From NCBI GenBank assembly GCA_016191815.1, contig JACPVI010000073.1, positions 1 to 56,193 of the forward strand: DNA of 56,193 nt, in the 5' to 3' direction. Source of the stretch: Myxococcales bacterium (GTDB taxonomy: Bacteria > Myxococcota > Myxococcia > Myxococcales > Myxococcaceae). Shown here one piece after another: positions 44,452 through 53,599 of the stretch. The notes beneath the pieces were generated by a model. It worked only from the letters and a program-made list of their open reading frames with translations. It had not been told where the DNA came from and ran no database searches. Position numbers and translations under genes: made by a program. Numbering within the stretch: the first letter of the stretch is position 1; each line of letters starts with the position of its first letter.

Positions 44452-47400
44452 ATGACGCAGCTACGGCTCCCCACCACCGAGAGCGAGCTTCCACCCGTCG
44501 CCGAGGGGAAGGATCCGCTCGAGCGCGTGCTGGAGGCGCTTTCGAGCTCCCGCTCCGCTCGCACCCTGGGGCTCGAGGGCGCTGCCCGGGGGTATCTGCT
44601 CGGCCGGCTCTCGCGCAGGCTGAAAGCCCAGCTGGTGTGCGTGGCGTCGGACGAGGACGAGGCCGACCACCTGGCGGCGGACCTCTCCTTCTTCCTTGGC
44701 GGGGCCGGGACGAAGCTGGAGCCGAGGGTGCTCAGGCTGCCGGCGGACGAGGCCCTCCCCTACGACGAGCTGAGCCCGGACGCTGGCGTGGTGGGCGATC
44801 GCCTCGGGGCGCTGTTCCACCTGAGGCAAGGCACCCGTTGCACGGCGCTGGTGCTGGGCATGCGGGCGCTCTTGCGCAAGGTGCTCCCTCCGGCGGTGAT
44901 GAACGAGCTGTCGGAGTTGGTCGGCGTGGGGCAAGAGCACGGGCGAGACAACCTGGCCCGGAAACTCGCCGGCATGGGCTACCTCTCTTCGCCGCTGGTG
45001 GAGGACCCGGGCACTTTCTCGGTGCGGGGCGACATCATCGACGTCTTCCCGCCGCTGTACGACCGGCCCGTCCGGATGGAGCTGTTCGGCGACACCATCG
45101 AGTCCATCCGCCTGTTCGACCCGGAGACGCAGCGCACGGTCGAGACGCTGAAGGAGCTGTACCTCCTCCCCGCTCGGGAGCTGTTCTTCAACGAGCGCAC
45201 CAGGCCGGCCGCCGAGGCCGCCGCACGCGCCGCCGCCGAGCGGGTGAACATTCCCAGCTCCAAGGTCCGGGAACGGATCGAGCAGATCCGCGAAGGCATT
45301 CCCTCCTTCGGGATGGAGGCGTTGCTCCCCGGCTTCTTCGGCGGCCTCGGCACCGTGCTGGACTATCTGCCCTTCTGGGCCGAGCAGCCGGTCATCTACC
45401 TGGATGATCCGATCGGCATCGACCGCGCCGCCGCGGAGCTGACCGAGGAAGTCCGGCGAAGCTTCGAGCTGGCCGAAGAGCGCGGCGAGCTTGGCCTGCC
45501 GCCCGGGGAGCACTTCGTGGAGGCCGCGTGGCTGCGGGAGCGGCTGCGCTCCTTCCGCACCATCGAGGGCGGAGGCCTGGCGCTGGGAGCCGATGAAGCG
45601 ACTCGCCCGGTGCAGCTCTCGTTCGGGAGCACCCGCGAGCTGAGGGAGGCGATCCTCTCGCATCACGGCGAGGAAGGCGCGCTCAGCCCTCTGGTGGACC
45701 GGCTGTCGAGCTGGCGCGAGCTGGGGATCGCCGCAGCGGTGGCCTGCGGGTCGATGGGGCAGGCGGACCGCCTCAAGCGGCTGCTCCTCGATCGGCAGCT
45801 GATGGTGCGGGTGCACCCTGGCCCGTTGGACTTCGGCCCCAAGCCCGCGCCTGGCGCGAAGCTGACCGAGCCGCAGGCGGTGTACGACCCGGCGGTGCAC
45901 GCGCACCTCTTCGCCGGAGAAGTCTCGCGCGGCTTCGTGGATCCCGCGGGAGGCTTCGCGGTCGCCTCCGACGAAGAGATTTTCGGAGCGCGCGCCCGGC
46001 GGCGGATCACCCGCCGAAAGGCGGAGGCGCCGTTCGTCGCCAGCTTCCGGGAGCTCAAGGAAGGGGACCTGGTGGTCCACACCGACTTCGGCATCGCCCG
46101 CTACGCCGGGCTGACCAAGATGCAGGTGCGCGGCGTGCCGGGGGACTTCCTGGCCCTGGAGTACGCCGGGAAGGACAAGGTCTACCTGCCGGTGAGCCGG
46201 ATGCGGCTCATCCAGAAGTTCACCGGTGGCGACCCGACCAAGGTGGCGCTGGACAAGCTCGGCTCGGGGAGCTGGGAGCGCACCAAGAAGCGGGTGAAGG
46301 AAAATCTGCTCAAGATGGCGGCGGAGCTGCTAAAGCTCTACGCCGCGCGCAAGGCGCACCCTGGCCACGCCTTCTCCCAGCCGGACCGGTACTTCCGGCA
46401 GTTCGAGGCAGACTTCGAGTTCGAGGAGACGCCGGATCAAGAGAGGGCCATCGACGAGGTGCTCTCGGACATGCAGAAGCCCGAGCCGATGGACCGGCTG
46501 GTCTGCGGCGACGTGGGCTACGGCAAGACCGAGGTGGCGATGCGGGCGGCCTTCAAGGCGGTGCTGGACAAGAAGCAGGTGGCGGTGCTGGTCCCCACCA
46601 CCGTGCTCGCCCAGCAGCACTTCCACACCTTCCGGAAGCGCTTCGCCGACTACCCGGTGACGGTGGAGGTGGTCTCGAGGATGCGCAAGGCCGACGAGGT
46701 GCGCGAGACGCTAAAGCGCGCCACGGAGGGCCGGCTGGACGTGCTCATCGGCACGCACCGGCTGTTGTCCGGCGACATCTCCTTCAAGGAGCTGGGGCTC
46801 TTGGTGGTGGACGAGGAGCAGCGCTTCGGGGTGAAGCACAAGGAGAAGCTCAAGCGCCTGCGCACCCAGGTGGACGTGCTCACCCTCACCGCCACTCCCA
46901 TCCCGCGCACGCTGAACATGTCGATGTCCGGGCTGAGGGACATGAGCATCATCGCCACCCCGCCGCAGGACCGGCGCGCCATCCGCACCTTCGTGATCAA
47001 GTTCGACCCTGCGCAGATCCGCGACGCCATCGTGCGGGAGGTGCACCGGGGTGGGCAGATCTTCTTCGTTCACAACCGGGTCTCCTCCATCCGCTCGATG
47101 GAACGCTTCCTCCACGAGCTGGTGCCTGAGGTGACCATCGGGGTGGCCCATGGGCAGATGCCCGAGGGGCAGCTCGAGAAGGTGATGGTGGACTTCGTGG
47201 AGCGGCGGTACCAGCTCCTCTTGTGCACCGCGATCATCGAGAGCGGCATCGACATTCCCTCGGCGAACACGATGATCGTCAACCGCGCCGATGCCTTCGG
47301 GTTGGCGCAGCTCTATCAGCTCCGGGGCAGGGTCGGCCGCTCGCGCGAGCGCGCCTACGCATACCTCCTCGTCCCCGCGCGGAGGGCCATCACTCGCGAA

Positions 47401-48069
47401 GCCCAGCGCCGATTGGAGGTGCTCCAGGCCTTCAGCGAGCTGGGGGCGGGCTTCACCATCGCCTCCCACGACCTGGAGATCCGCGGCGCCGGAAACCTCC
47501 TGGGGCCGGAGCAGTCCGGGAGCATCGAGGCCATCGGCTTCGACCTCTACGCCCAGCTTTTGGAAGAGGCGGTCTGCGAGGCGCGGGGCGAGCCGCCGCG
47601 GAGCGAGGTCGAGCCCGAGGTGAACCTGCCTTTGGCGGCCTTCATCCCGGACGACTACGTGCCCGACGTGCACCAGAGGCTCGTCCTCTACAAGCGCTTC
47701 TCGGTCGCGGCGAGCCCGGACGAGCTGGCCGACCTGCGGGCCGAGCTGGTGGACCGCTTCGGCGATTGTCCCGGCGAGGTGGACAACCTCTCCGAGCTGA
47801 CGCTGCTCAAGATCGACATGCGCGAGCTTCGCTTGAGGGCCCTGGAGAGCGGCCCTGCGCGCTTGGTCATCACCCTGGGGCCGGAGCCGATGCTGGAGCC
47901 GGCCAAGCTCGCCGCGCTGATCCAGCGCTCGAAGGGGCTCTATCGGCTGACGCCGGACATGAAGCTGGTGGTGCGCGCGCCGGAAGGGATTCAGGGCGTA
48001 CAGTTGGTCGCCGAGGCGCAGAAGGTCATCCGAGATCTTGAGCCTTGCAGGACAGCGGAATCACGCTAG
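44452..48069 (+). CDS. mfd: Transcription-repair coupling factor
   Basis: 1205 residues, full length. UvrB-homology and D2 regions come first, then the RNA polymerase-interacting domain (ELKEGDLVVHTDFGIARYAGL and EYAGKDKVYLPVSRM). The SF2 ATPase motor carries the Walker A GDVGYGKT at 686-693 and the DEEQ box at 787-790. It removes RNA polymerase stalled at lesions and recruits UvrA. Motor motifs TATPIPRTLNMSMSGLRDMS, FFVHNRVSSI and QLRGRVGRSRERAYAYLL are intact. A TTGTAC-17-TACACC promoter-like pair lies just upstream (44413-44441). Confidence 0.97.
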   Translation: MTQLRLPTTESELPPVAEGKDPLERVLEALSSSRSARTLGLEGAARGYLLGRLSRRLKAQLVCVASDEDEADHLAADLSFFLGGAGTKLEPRVLRLPADEALPYDELSPDAGVVGDRLGALFHLRQGTRCTALVLGMRALLRKVLPPAVMNELSELVGVGQEHGRDNLARKLAGMGYLSSPLVEDPGTFSVRGDIIDVFPPLYDRPVRMELFGDTIESIRLFDPETQRTVETLKELYLLPARELFFNERTRPAAEAAARAAAERVNIPSSKVRERIEQIREGIPSFGMEALLPGFFGGLGTVLDYLPFWAEQPVIYLDDPIGIDRAAAELTEEVRRSFELAEERGELGLPPGEHFVEAAWLRERLRSFRTIEGGGLALGADEATRPVQLSFGSTRELREAILSHHGEEGALSPLVDRLSSWRELGIAAAVACGSMGQADRLKRLLLDRQLMVRVHPGPLDFGPKPAPGAKLTEPQAVYDPAVHAHLFAGEVSRGFVDPAGGFAVASDEEIFGARARRRITRRKAEAPFVASFRELKEGDLVVHTDFGIARYAGLTKMQVRGVPGDFLALEYAGKDKVYLPVSRMRLIQKFTGGDPTKVALDKLGSGSWERTKKRVKENLLKMAAELLKLYAARKAHPGHAFSQPDRYFRQFEADFEFEETPDQERAIDEVLSDMQKPEPMDRLVCGDVGYGKTEVAMRAAFKAVLDKKQVAVLVPTTVLAQQHFHTFRKRFADYPVTVEVVSRMRKADEVRETLKRATEGRLDVLIGTHRLLSGDISFKELGLLVVDEEQRFGVKHKEKLKRLRTQVDVLTLTATPIPRTLNMSMSGLRDMSIIATPPQDRRAIRTFVIKFDPAQIRDAIVREVHRGGQIFFVHNRVSSIRSMERFLHELVPEVTIGVAHGQMPEGQLEKVMVDFVERRYQLLLCTAIIESGIDIPSANTMIVNRADAFGLAQLYQLRGRVGRSRERAYAYLLVPARRAITREAQRRLEVLQAFSELGAGFTIASHDLEIRGAGNLLGPEQSGSIEAIGFDLYAQLLEEAVCEARGEPPRSEVEPEVNLPLAAFIPDDYVPDVHQRLVLYKRFSVAASPDELADLRAELVDRFGDCPGEVDNLSELTLLKIDMRELRLRALESGPARLVITLGPEPMLEPAKLAALIQRSKGLYRLTPDMKLVVRAPEGIQGVQLVAEAQKVIRDLEPCRTAESR

Positions 48070-48148
48070 TGCGTCGCTCGCCTGGATCGACCCGGGGACT
48101 CCGTTCGGCCCGAGCGCCGTCGAGGGCCCGCGCGCCCAGCAGCCCGCG

Positions 48149-48178
48149 TTGAGCCGGCCGCCCCTCAGAGGCTAGAGT
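48149..48178 (+). promoter_or_regulatory. Sigma-70-like promoter of the surface lipoprotein operon
   Basis: TTGAGC (48149-48154) and TAGAGT (48173-48178) are spaced by 18 bases. The ATG at 48203 follows 24 bases later, after a GGGAGAAAG ribosome site, so this message has a short leader unlike several others here. Confidence 0.45.
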
Positions 48179-48202
48179 GCCGCGCCTTCGACGGGAGAAA
48201 GC

Positions 48203-51200
48203 ATGCGCTCGGGGCTTGCGTTGGCACTTCTCGCGGCGGCCGCCTGCTCGTCTCCGAGCAGCCCGCCCAGGGGGGGAATCCTCGGCCGGCTCGAGGTGGG
48301 AGAGGGCCTCGCCGCCTCGAGCTGCCGAGTCACTGTCGAGGGGAGTCCCTTGGGTGCACGCTGCGACGAGCTGGGCGCCTTCGAGGTGCGCAACGTGCCG
48401 CCGGGGCGGTGGAACCTGAAGCTGTCGGCCGACGACGGAGAGCTGCCGCCCCGCCGCATCCCCGCGGGCGCCAACCCCGGTCTGCTGACGGACATCGGCA
48501 GTGTGCGGATTCCCAACCCTGGGCGCATCGGCGGCAAGGTGCTCGGCCAGGCGGCGGACTGGTCGTCGCTCATCGTCGCGGTCTCCGGCACCGAGGCCGT
48601 GACGCAGCCCAACGAGAACGGCGGGTACCTCCTGGAACGGGTTCCGCCGGGGGTGCACGAGCTGGTGCTGCTTTGGGGCGACAAGAGCCTCCTCCGCGCC
48701 GGCGTGGCGGTGGCTCCGGGGAAGCTGGCGAGGGGAATGGACTTCGACCTCTCGGCGCTGGAACCGAAGGCAGTCTCGGTGCTCGGGCTCGCGCTGCGCG
48801 AGAACGCCGCCGCCGATGGCCACAAGGATCTCTCGGTGGAGCTTTTGGAGGCGGTGAACGGCGCGGTGGTCGCCTCGGCGAAGACGTCCGCCACGGGCAG
48901 TTTCGCGCTCTCGGGCCCGCCGGGCATCTACGCGCTGAGGGCCCACGACGGTGCCAATCCGCGAGCGGCGATCGTCCCCTGGCTGTCGCTCTCCGGCACC
49001 GCCAGCGTGGCGCTCTCCAGCGCGCTGGTGATCCCGGCCGAGGGAGACCTGGACGGCGACCGCGTCTCCGACCGCGAGGACGCCGACGCCGACGGCGACG
49101 ACGTTCCCAACGAGGCCGACGCCTTTCCCTTCGATCCGGCCGAATGGAAGGACACCGACGGCGACGGGGTGGGGGACAACGCCGATCTGCGCTCGACGGC
49201 GAAAAACGGCATCGACGCCAAGGTGCCCACCCCGGATACCGACGGCGACGGGCGCTTCGACTTCGAGGACAACTGCGTGGCCATCGCCAACCCGGACCAG
49301 AAGGACGCCGACGCCGACGGCCTGGGCGACTTCTGCGACAACTGCCCCTACGCGGCCAACCCGGACCAGAAGGACTCTTTGGGCGACGGGGTGGGCGACC
49401 TCTGCCGCCCCTGCGTGACCAACGCCGACTGCGCCGGCGGCAAGCTGTGCCAGTACGGGCGCTGCGTGGGGTGCATCTCCAACGCGCAGTGCGGAGACCG
49501 GGTCTGCGACCCCCAAGCCGGCGAGTGCGCGCCGTGCACCTCGAGCGCGCAGTGCACCACGCCTTTGCAGTGCGACCTGGCCATCGGCCGCTGCGTGCGC
49601 TGCCTGTCCGGTGCCGACTGCCAATCGGGCCAGGCCTGCGTGCTGGGCACCTGCTTCGCCCAGTGCACCGGCGATCCACAGTGCCCCGGCCAATACTGCA
49701 AGGCGGGAGTCTGCGTGGAGTGCCGGGACAACGCCGACTGCCAGGCAGGTCAGTGGTGCGACCGGGGGAGGTGCGCGCTCGAGTGTCGAACCGACGCCCA
49801 GTGCGGCGGGGCGCGCAAGTGCGAGCTATCCACCGGCACCTGCGTCGTGCCGTGTGAGGCAAGCTGCCCGGCCGGGCAATTGTGCGACGCCACCAAGAGC
49901 TGCCGCCCGGTCTGCGACCCCTTCACTCCATGCGCCGCAGGGCTCAAGTGCGCCCCGCTCGACGCGGGAGTGAGCCTCTGCGTCCCCGAGTGCGCCACCA
50001 CCGCCGACTGCGCCTTCAAGCCCTTTACCGTGTGCCAGGCCGGCCAGTGCGTGCCCGACGGGACCTGCCTCTTCGACTCCGACTGCCCGATTGCCAAGCG
50101 GTGCGTCAGCGGCGTGTGTGCCGACCGGCCGCTGCCCTACGACGGAGGGATGGGCTACCAGTGCTTCGACGCCTGCCATTGCCGGCAGGGAGAAACCTGT
50201 GGCACGAACGGATACTGCAAGCTCGACACCCTCGATTTCGCCGGGGGCCAAAGCCGCTCCCTGGCGCCGGAGTGGTTCCTCGCCGACGGGGGAACCGGGA
50301 ACGGGTCCAGCCCCTCCGCTCCGGCCGGCAGCCTGGCCGCGGTGCTCGCCGGCGCAGGGGCGGGAGACCTGATCGCGGTGCGCGGCGGCGATGGCTTCTC
50401 CCTCACCGGGCCGGCGGCGATCGGCGTTCCAAAGCTCCTCATCGCCGGCGGGTACAAAGAGTGCGCCTCCAACCGCTGGGTCCGCGACACCGGAATGCGT
50501 TCGACTTTCACCAGCGCGTCCAAGGGGGTCTTCACCATCACCGGCTCGCTGCTTTCGCCGCTCGACTCGGTGGGGCTGGTCAACCTCGACGTCTTCTCCA
50601 GCGACAACACTTGCGCGCTGCGCTACCTGATCGACGCCAAGCAGGCGCCCGGGCTGAGGCTGGAGGGCCTTAGGATGAACCTGGCGTTCGGCTGCGCCTC
50701 CTCCAACTACGAAACGGGCGGCGTGCGTTGCGAAGAATGCGACAACGTGAAGTGGAATGATTTGTACATGTTGCCGCTCACCATGAACATGTATGCCTCG
50801 CTTTTCGTGACGAAACTCTGGAAGGGCTCGGGCGAGCTGACGGCGATTCGCTCGGGGCCGAGCACCGGCTGGGCAGGGCACTACGACGTGGTTGCCGAAG
50901 ACACCACCGGGCCGCTCACGGTGAGCGAGGTGGTCGACGAGGGCTCGAGCGGCCGCAGCAGCCCCGACGCCGGCACCGCCGCGATCCTCGTTCAGCGGTG
51001 CGGCACCGACGCGCTGGGCGCCTCCTTCCCGCTCGAGGTGAGCAAGAGCCGGATCGCCTTCAACCTGCGGTCGGCGGCCGGGACCGACACCTGGACGGGT
51101 ATCAGGGTTTCTACGTGCGGCGCGGTGAAGGTGGTCGGGAACGTCATCGACGGCCGCAACCTCTCCAGCAGCCTCGTCCAAGGCGAGCGGCGGGGAATCG

Positions 51201-52285
51201 AGATTCGGGACTCGAGTGGCGTGGAGTACGCCGATGGCGGGGTGTCCAACAACGCCATCTTCTTCCCGGACCTCACGTACACCACGACGAGCGGCGCCGG
51301 CCCAACCCTCATCGGCTACCTGGTCGCGGGTCCCCGAGGGGACCTGGACTTCAAGAACAACCTCGCCAGCGGGGGCTCGGCGCGGAACGTCGATCTGCTT
51401 TACCTCAACGGCGTCACCGACGGCACGGTGCGCGTGAGCGGGGCCGACATGAGCGCCAGGGCCCTGACGCCCTGCAACTCCAACACTGCCCGGGGCCTCG
51501 TGGTGTCAGGCTGCCGCAACGGGAGCCAGCCCCGCTTCGAGGTTTCCGATAGTCGATTCCAGGTCCCCGGCGGCGGGGGCACCGCCGGATGCCGCCTGAG
51601 CTCCGGGTTCCAGGTGATCGGCAGCCTCGGTCGGATCGAGCGGACGAAGTTCCTTGCGGGCGTCGCCTCTCACGGGCGCGGCGGCTTCATCGACGACTCG
51701 TGGGTGGAGCTGTACCAGAGCTATCTTTACGGCGGTGGCTCCAATGGGACGACGACGTGCGTTTGGGGCTCGGGCGACTCGTTCGGCCTGCAGGTGATGG
51801 ACACCAGCCGGGTGTGGGCCATCGGCAACACCATCGATCCAGGGAGCATTCTCGGCTCCGCCTATCCAACCTACGGCTTGCTCTGCCGCGACAGCTCGAA
51901 CTTGGTGATGACCTCGAGCATCGTCTCCGGCGGGAGCAGCTCGACGCGAACCATCGTCGAGGCGTACCAGTCGAACCTCTGCTACGACCCGGCCAGCTAC
52001 CGCAAGAACTACTTGTACTATGCAAACCCATCCGGCTCGGTCGGCTCGTTCGAGCGCGTCGGCCTTTTGCTCCCCGGTGGCACCACCAACGTCGACGGCG
52101 GCACCATCTCCTGCTTCGACCCTTTGTTGCCACAGCCCGACTACCGCCTCGACCCCAGCGGGCCCTGCATCGACCGCGGGGAGACCGGCGTCCGACTCGA
52201 CGGCACCGCGATCACCCTGGATGTGGACGGAGGAGCGCGCACCCTCGGCGCTGCCCCCGACATCGGCTGCTCGGAGGCGAAGTGA
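48203..52285 (+). CDS. Giant surface lipoprotein: Ig-like, thrombospondin type-3, Cys repeats, beta-helix
   Basis: 1360 residues. The signal reads LALALLAAAACSS, with Cys as lipid site though the lipobox is weak. Carboxypeptidase-regulatory-like beta-sandwiches (about 25-280) include NVPPGRWNLKLSADDGE and VPPGVHELVLLW. Thrombospondin type-3 calcium repeats follow (about 282-400, DGDRVSDREDADADGDD). Then comes a run of Cys units of the form C...ADC..G..C..G.C (about 400-680). The last half (about 690-1360) consists of right-handed parallel beta-helix-like strand repeats. It should extend from the outer membrane as an adhesin-like or ligand-binding protein. It is coupled (GTGA overlap) to the PEGA protein. 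Confidence 0.75.
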   Translation: MRSGLALALLAAAACSSPSSPPRGGILGRLEVGEGLAASSCRVTVEGSPLGARCDELGAFEVRNVPPGRWNLKLSADDGELPPRRIPAGANPGLLTDIGSVRIPNPGRIGGKVLGQAADWSSLIVAVSGTEAVTQPNENGGYLLERVPPGVHELVLLWGDKSLLRAGVAVAPGKLARGMDFDLSALEPKAVSVLGLALRENAAADGHKDLSVELLEAVNGAVVASAKTSATGSFALSGPPGIYALRAHDGANPRAAIVPWLSLSGTASVALSSALVIPAEGDLDGDRVSDREDADADGDDVPNEADAFPFDPAEWKDTDGDGVGDNADLRSTAKNGIDAKVPTPDTDGDGRFDFEDNCVAIANPDQKDADADGLGDFCDNCPYAANPDQKDSLGDGVGDLCRPCVTNADCAGGKLCQYGRCVGCISNAQCGDRVCDPQAGECAPCTSSAQCTTPLQCDLAIGRCVRCLSGADCQSGQACVLGTCFAQCTGDPQCPGQYCKAGVCVECRDNADCQAGQWCDRGRCALECRTDAQCGGARKCELSTGTCVVPCEASCPAGQLCDATKSCRPVCDPFTPCAAGLKCAPLDAGVSLCVPECATTADCAFKPFTVCQAGQCVPDGTCLFDSDCPIAKRCVSGVCADRPLPYDGGMGYQCFDACHCRQGETCGTNGYCKLDTLDFAGGQSRSLAPEWFLADGGTGNGSSPSAPAGSLAAVLAGAGAGDLIAVRGGDGFSLTGPAAIGVPKLLIAGGYKECASNRWVRDTGMRSTFTSASKGVFTITGSLLSPLDSVGLVNLDVFSSDNTCALRYLIDAKQAPGLRLEGLRMNLAFGCASSNYETGGVRCEECDNVKWNDLYMLPLTMNMYASLFVTKLWKGSGELTAIRSGPSTGWAGHYDVVAEDTTGPLTVSEVVDEGSSGRSSPDAGTAAILVQRCGTDALGASFPLEVSKSRIAFNLRSAAGTDTWTGIRVSTCGAVKVVGNVIDGRNLSSSLVQGERRGIEIRDSSGVEYADGGVSNNAIFFPDLTYTTTSGAGPTLIGYLVAGPRGDLDFKNNLASGGSARNVDLLYLNGVTDGTVRVSGADMSARALTPCNSNTARGLVVSGCRNGSQPRFEVSDSRFQVPGGGGTAGCRLSSGFQVIGSLGRIERTKFLAGVASHGRGGFIDDSWVELYQSYLYGGGSNGTTTCVWGSGDSFGLQVMDTSRVWAIGNTIDPGSILGSAYPTYGLLCRDSSNLVMTSSIVSGGSSSTRTIVEAYQSNLCYDPASYRKNYLYYANPSGSVGSFERVGLLLPGGTTNVDGGTISCFDPLLPQPDYRLDPSGPCIDRGETGVRLDGTAITLDVDGGARTLGAAPDIGCSEAK

Positions 52286-53169
52286 AGCGCGCGGCGCTCC
52301 TGTTGCTGATGGCGACGGGCGCTGATGCGCAGCCGGGCAAGGAAGAGGCGGTCGCCCGCTTCGAGCGGGCGGTGAAGCTGTTCGAGGCCGGTGACTACTT
52401 GGCCTCGCTGGCAGAGTTCGAGGCGACCCACCGGACGGTGGGGCATTACTCGGTGCTCTTCAACATCGCCGTGGTGCACAAGAAGCTGTTCCACTACGGC
52501 GAGGCGCTGGACACGTTCCGTCGCTACCTGGAAGAGGGAGGCGAGCAGGTGCCCGCCGAGCGACGATTGGCGGTGGAGCGCGAGGTCGCGGAGATTCGCT
52601 CGGTGGTGGCCGAGGTGTGGGTGCGAGTGGAGGGCGCTCCTTCGGAGGTGGAAGTGGACGGACGGCGGGCGGGCACGAGTCCGCTCGCCGCGCCGCTGCT
52701 CTTGAGGTCCGGCAGCTACCGGATTCGCGCCAGCCGTGCCGGGGAGGAGGCCGCACAGAAGGAGGTGAAGGTGGAGTCGGGGAACAGGTACACGGTCGAC
52801 CTCGCGCCCAGGCCGCTCCCGTCGCGGACGGCGGAGCTGGAGCTGTCGGCGCGTCCCGAAGCGGCGTTGCTCTCGGTGGACGGCCGGGAGGTGGGGCGCG
52901 GGCCGTGGAGGGGCGAGCTTCCTCCCGGCGGGCACCGGGTGGGGGCCCACCTCGACCTCTTCGCCCCCTCCGAGAGTGAGGTGCTGCTGGCGCCCGGGCA
53001 GAAGCGCTCGGTGCTGCTCGAGATGGTGAGGCTGCCGGAGGCGGAGCCTCCGCCTCCGCTTCACCGGCGGTGGTACACCTGGGCAGGGGCAGGCGCGGCG
53101 GTGGCGGGGGGACTGGCGCTGGGCATCTACCTTGCGACTCCGAGGGTCGATGTCCGACTTGACATGTAA
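52282..53169 (+). CDS. TPR and PEGA-domain protein with C-terminal membrane helix
   Basis: 295 residues from GTG 52282, overlapping the lipoprotein stop. A signal peptide (LLLLMATGADA) is followed by TPR-like helices (AVKLFEAGDYLASLAEFE, GEALDTFRRYLEEGG). Two PEGA-type beta-domains come next: VWVRVEGAPSEVEVDGRRAG and LELSARPEAALLSVDGREVG. A Pro-rich piece and one transmembrane helix (about 265-287) end it. This arrangement is a common myxobacterial periplasmic form. Its 3' end overlaps the next lipoprotein by 20 bases. Confidence 0.75.
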   Translation: MKRAALLLLMATGADAQPGKEEAVARFERAVKLFEAGDYLASLAEFEATHRTVGHYSVLFNIAVVHKKLFHYGEALDTFRRYLEEGGEQVPAERRLAVEREVAEIRSVVAEVWVRVEGAPSEVEVDGRRAGTSPLAAPLLLRSGSYRIRASRAGEEAAQKEVKVESGNRYTVDLAPRPLPSRTAELELSARPEAALLSVDGREVGRGPWRGELPPGGHRVGAHLDLFAPSESEVLLAPGQKRSVLLEMVRLPEAEPPPPLHRRWYTWAGAGAAVAGGLALGIYLATPRVDVRLDM

Positions 53170-53599
53170 GGCGGCCGCGCTGGCCATGCTCTTGGCCGGC
53201 TGTGCGGGGCCGGACCTCGTGGTCGAGGTCACGCGGGAGGAGGGCGTCGAGAACGTCGACGTCTTCGGGCTTGCGAATCCCTGTCAAGCCGGCAGCGTCT
53301 TCGGGGCGAACGACCGGGAGCGTACCCGGACGGTGGGGGTGTACCGGAAGCAGCACGAGGCGGGCACGATCGTCCTCGAGTTCTCGAGTCTGCTCGCCGA
53401 TGGCAAGCGCCGGCGGGACCGGATACACGTCGACTTCCAGGGAAGCCCGCTGCGTTTTCGCCTCACGCTGCCGGCCGACCGCTGCCAGGCGGTGAAGGTG
53501 GAGCCGCTCGCGACGGCGACCTGTCGCTGCGACGAATCTCCGCCCGCGGGTTGCCAGGACTACCAAGCCTGTTCAAAGTGCGGCGAATGCAGCGGTTGA
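53150..53599 (+). CDS. Small Cys-rich lipoprotein
   Basis: 149 residues from ATG 53150. A lipoprotein signal (KAAALAMLLAGCAGPD) with a good LAGC lipobox leads into a beta-rich domain (DLVVEVTREEGVENVDVFGLANPC). The C-terminus holds about seven cysteines (CRCDESPPAGCQDYQACSKC). No family recognised. It overlaps the previous gene by 20 bases and the kinase start by 13 bases, so expression is tightly linked. Confidence 0.65.
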   Translation: MSDLTCKAAALAMLLAGCAGPDLVVEVTREEGVENVDVFGLANPCQAGSVFGANDRERTRTVGVYRKQHEAGTIVLEFSSLLADGKRRRDRIHVDFQGSPLRFRLTLPADRCQAVKVEPLATATCRCDESPPAGCQDYQACSKCGECSG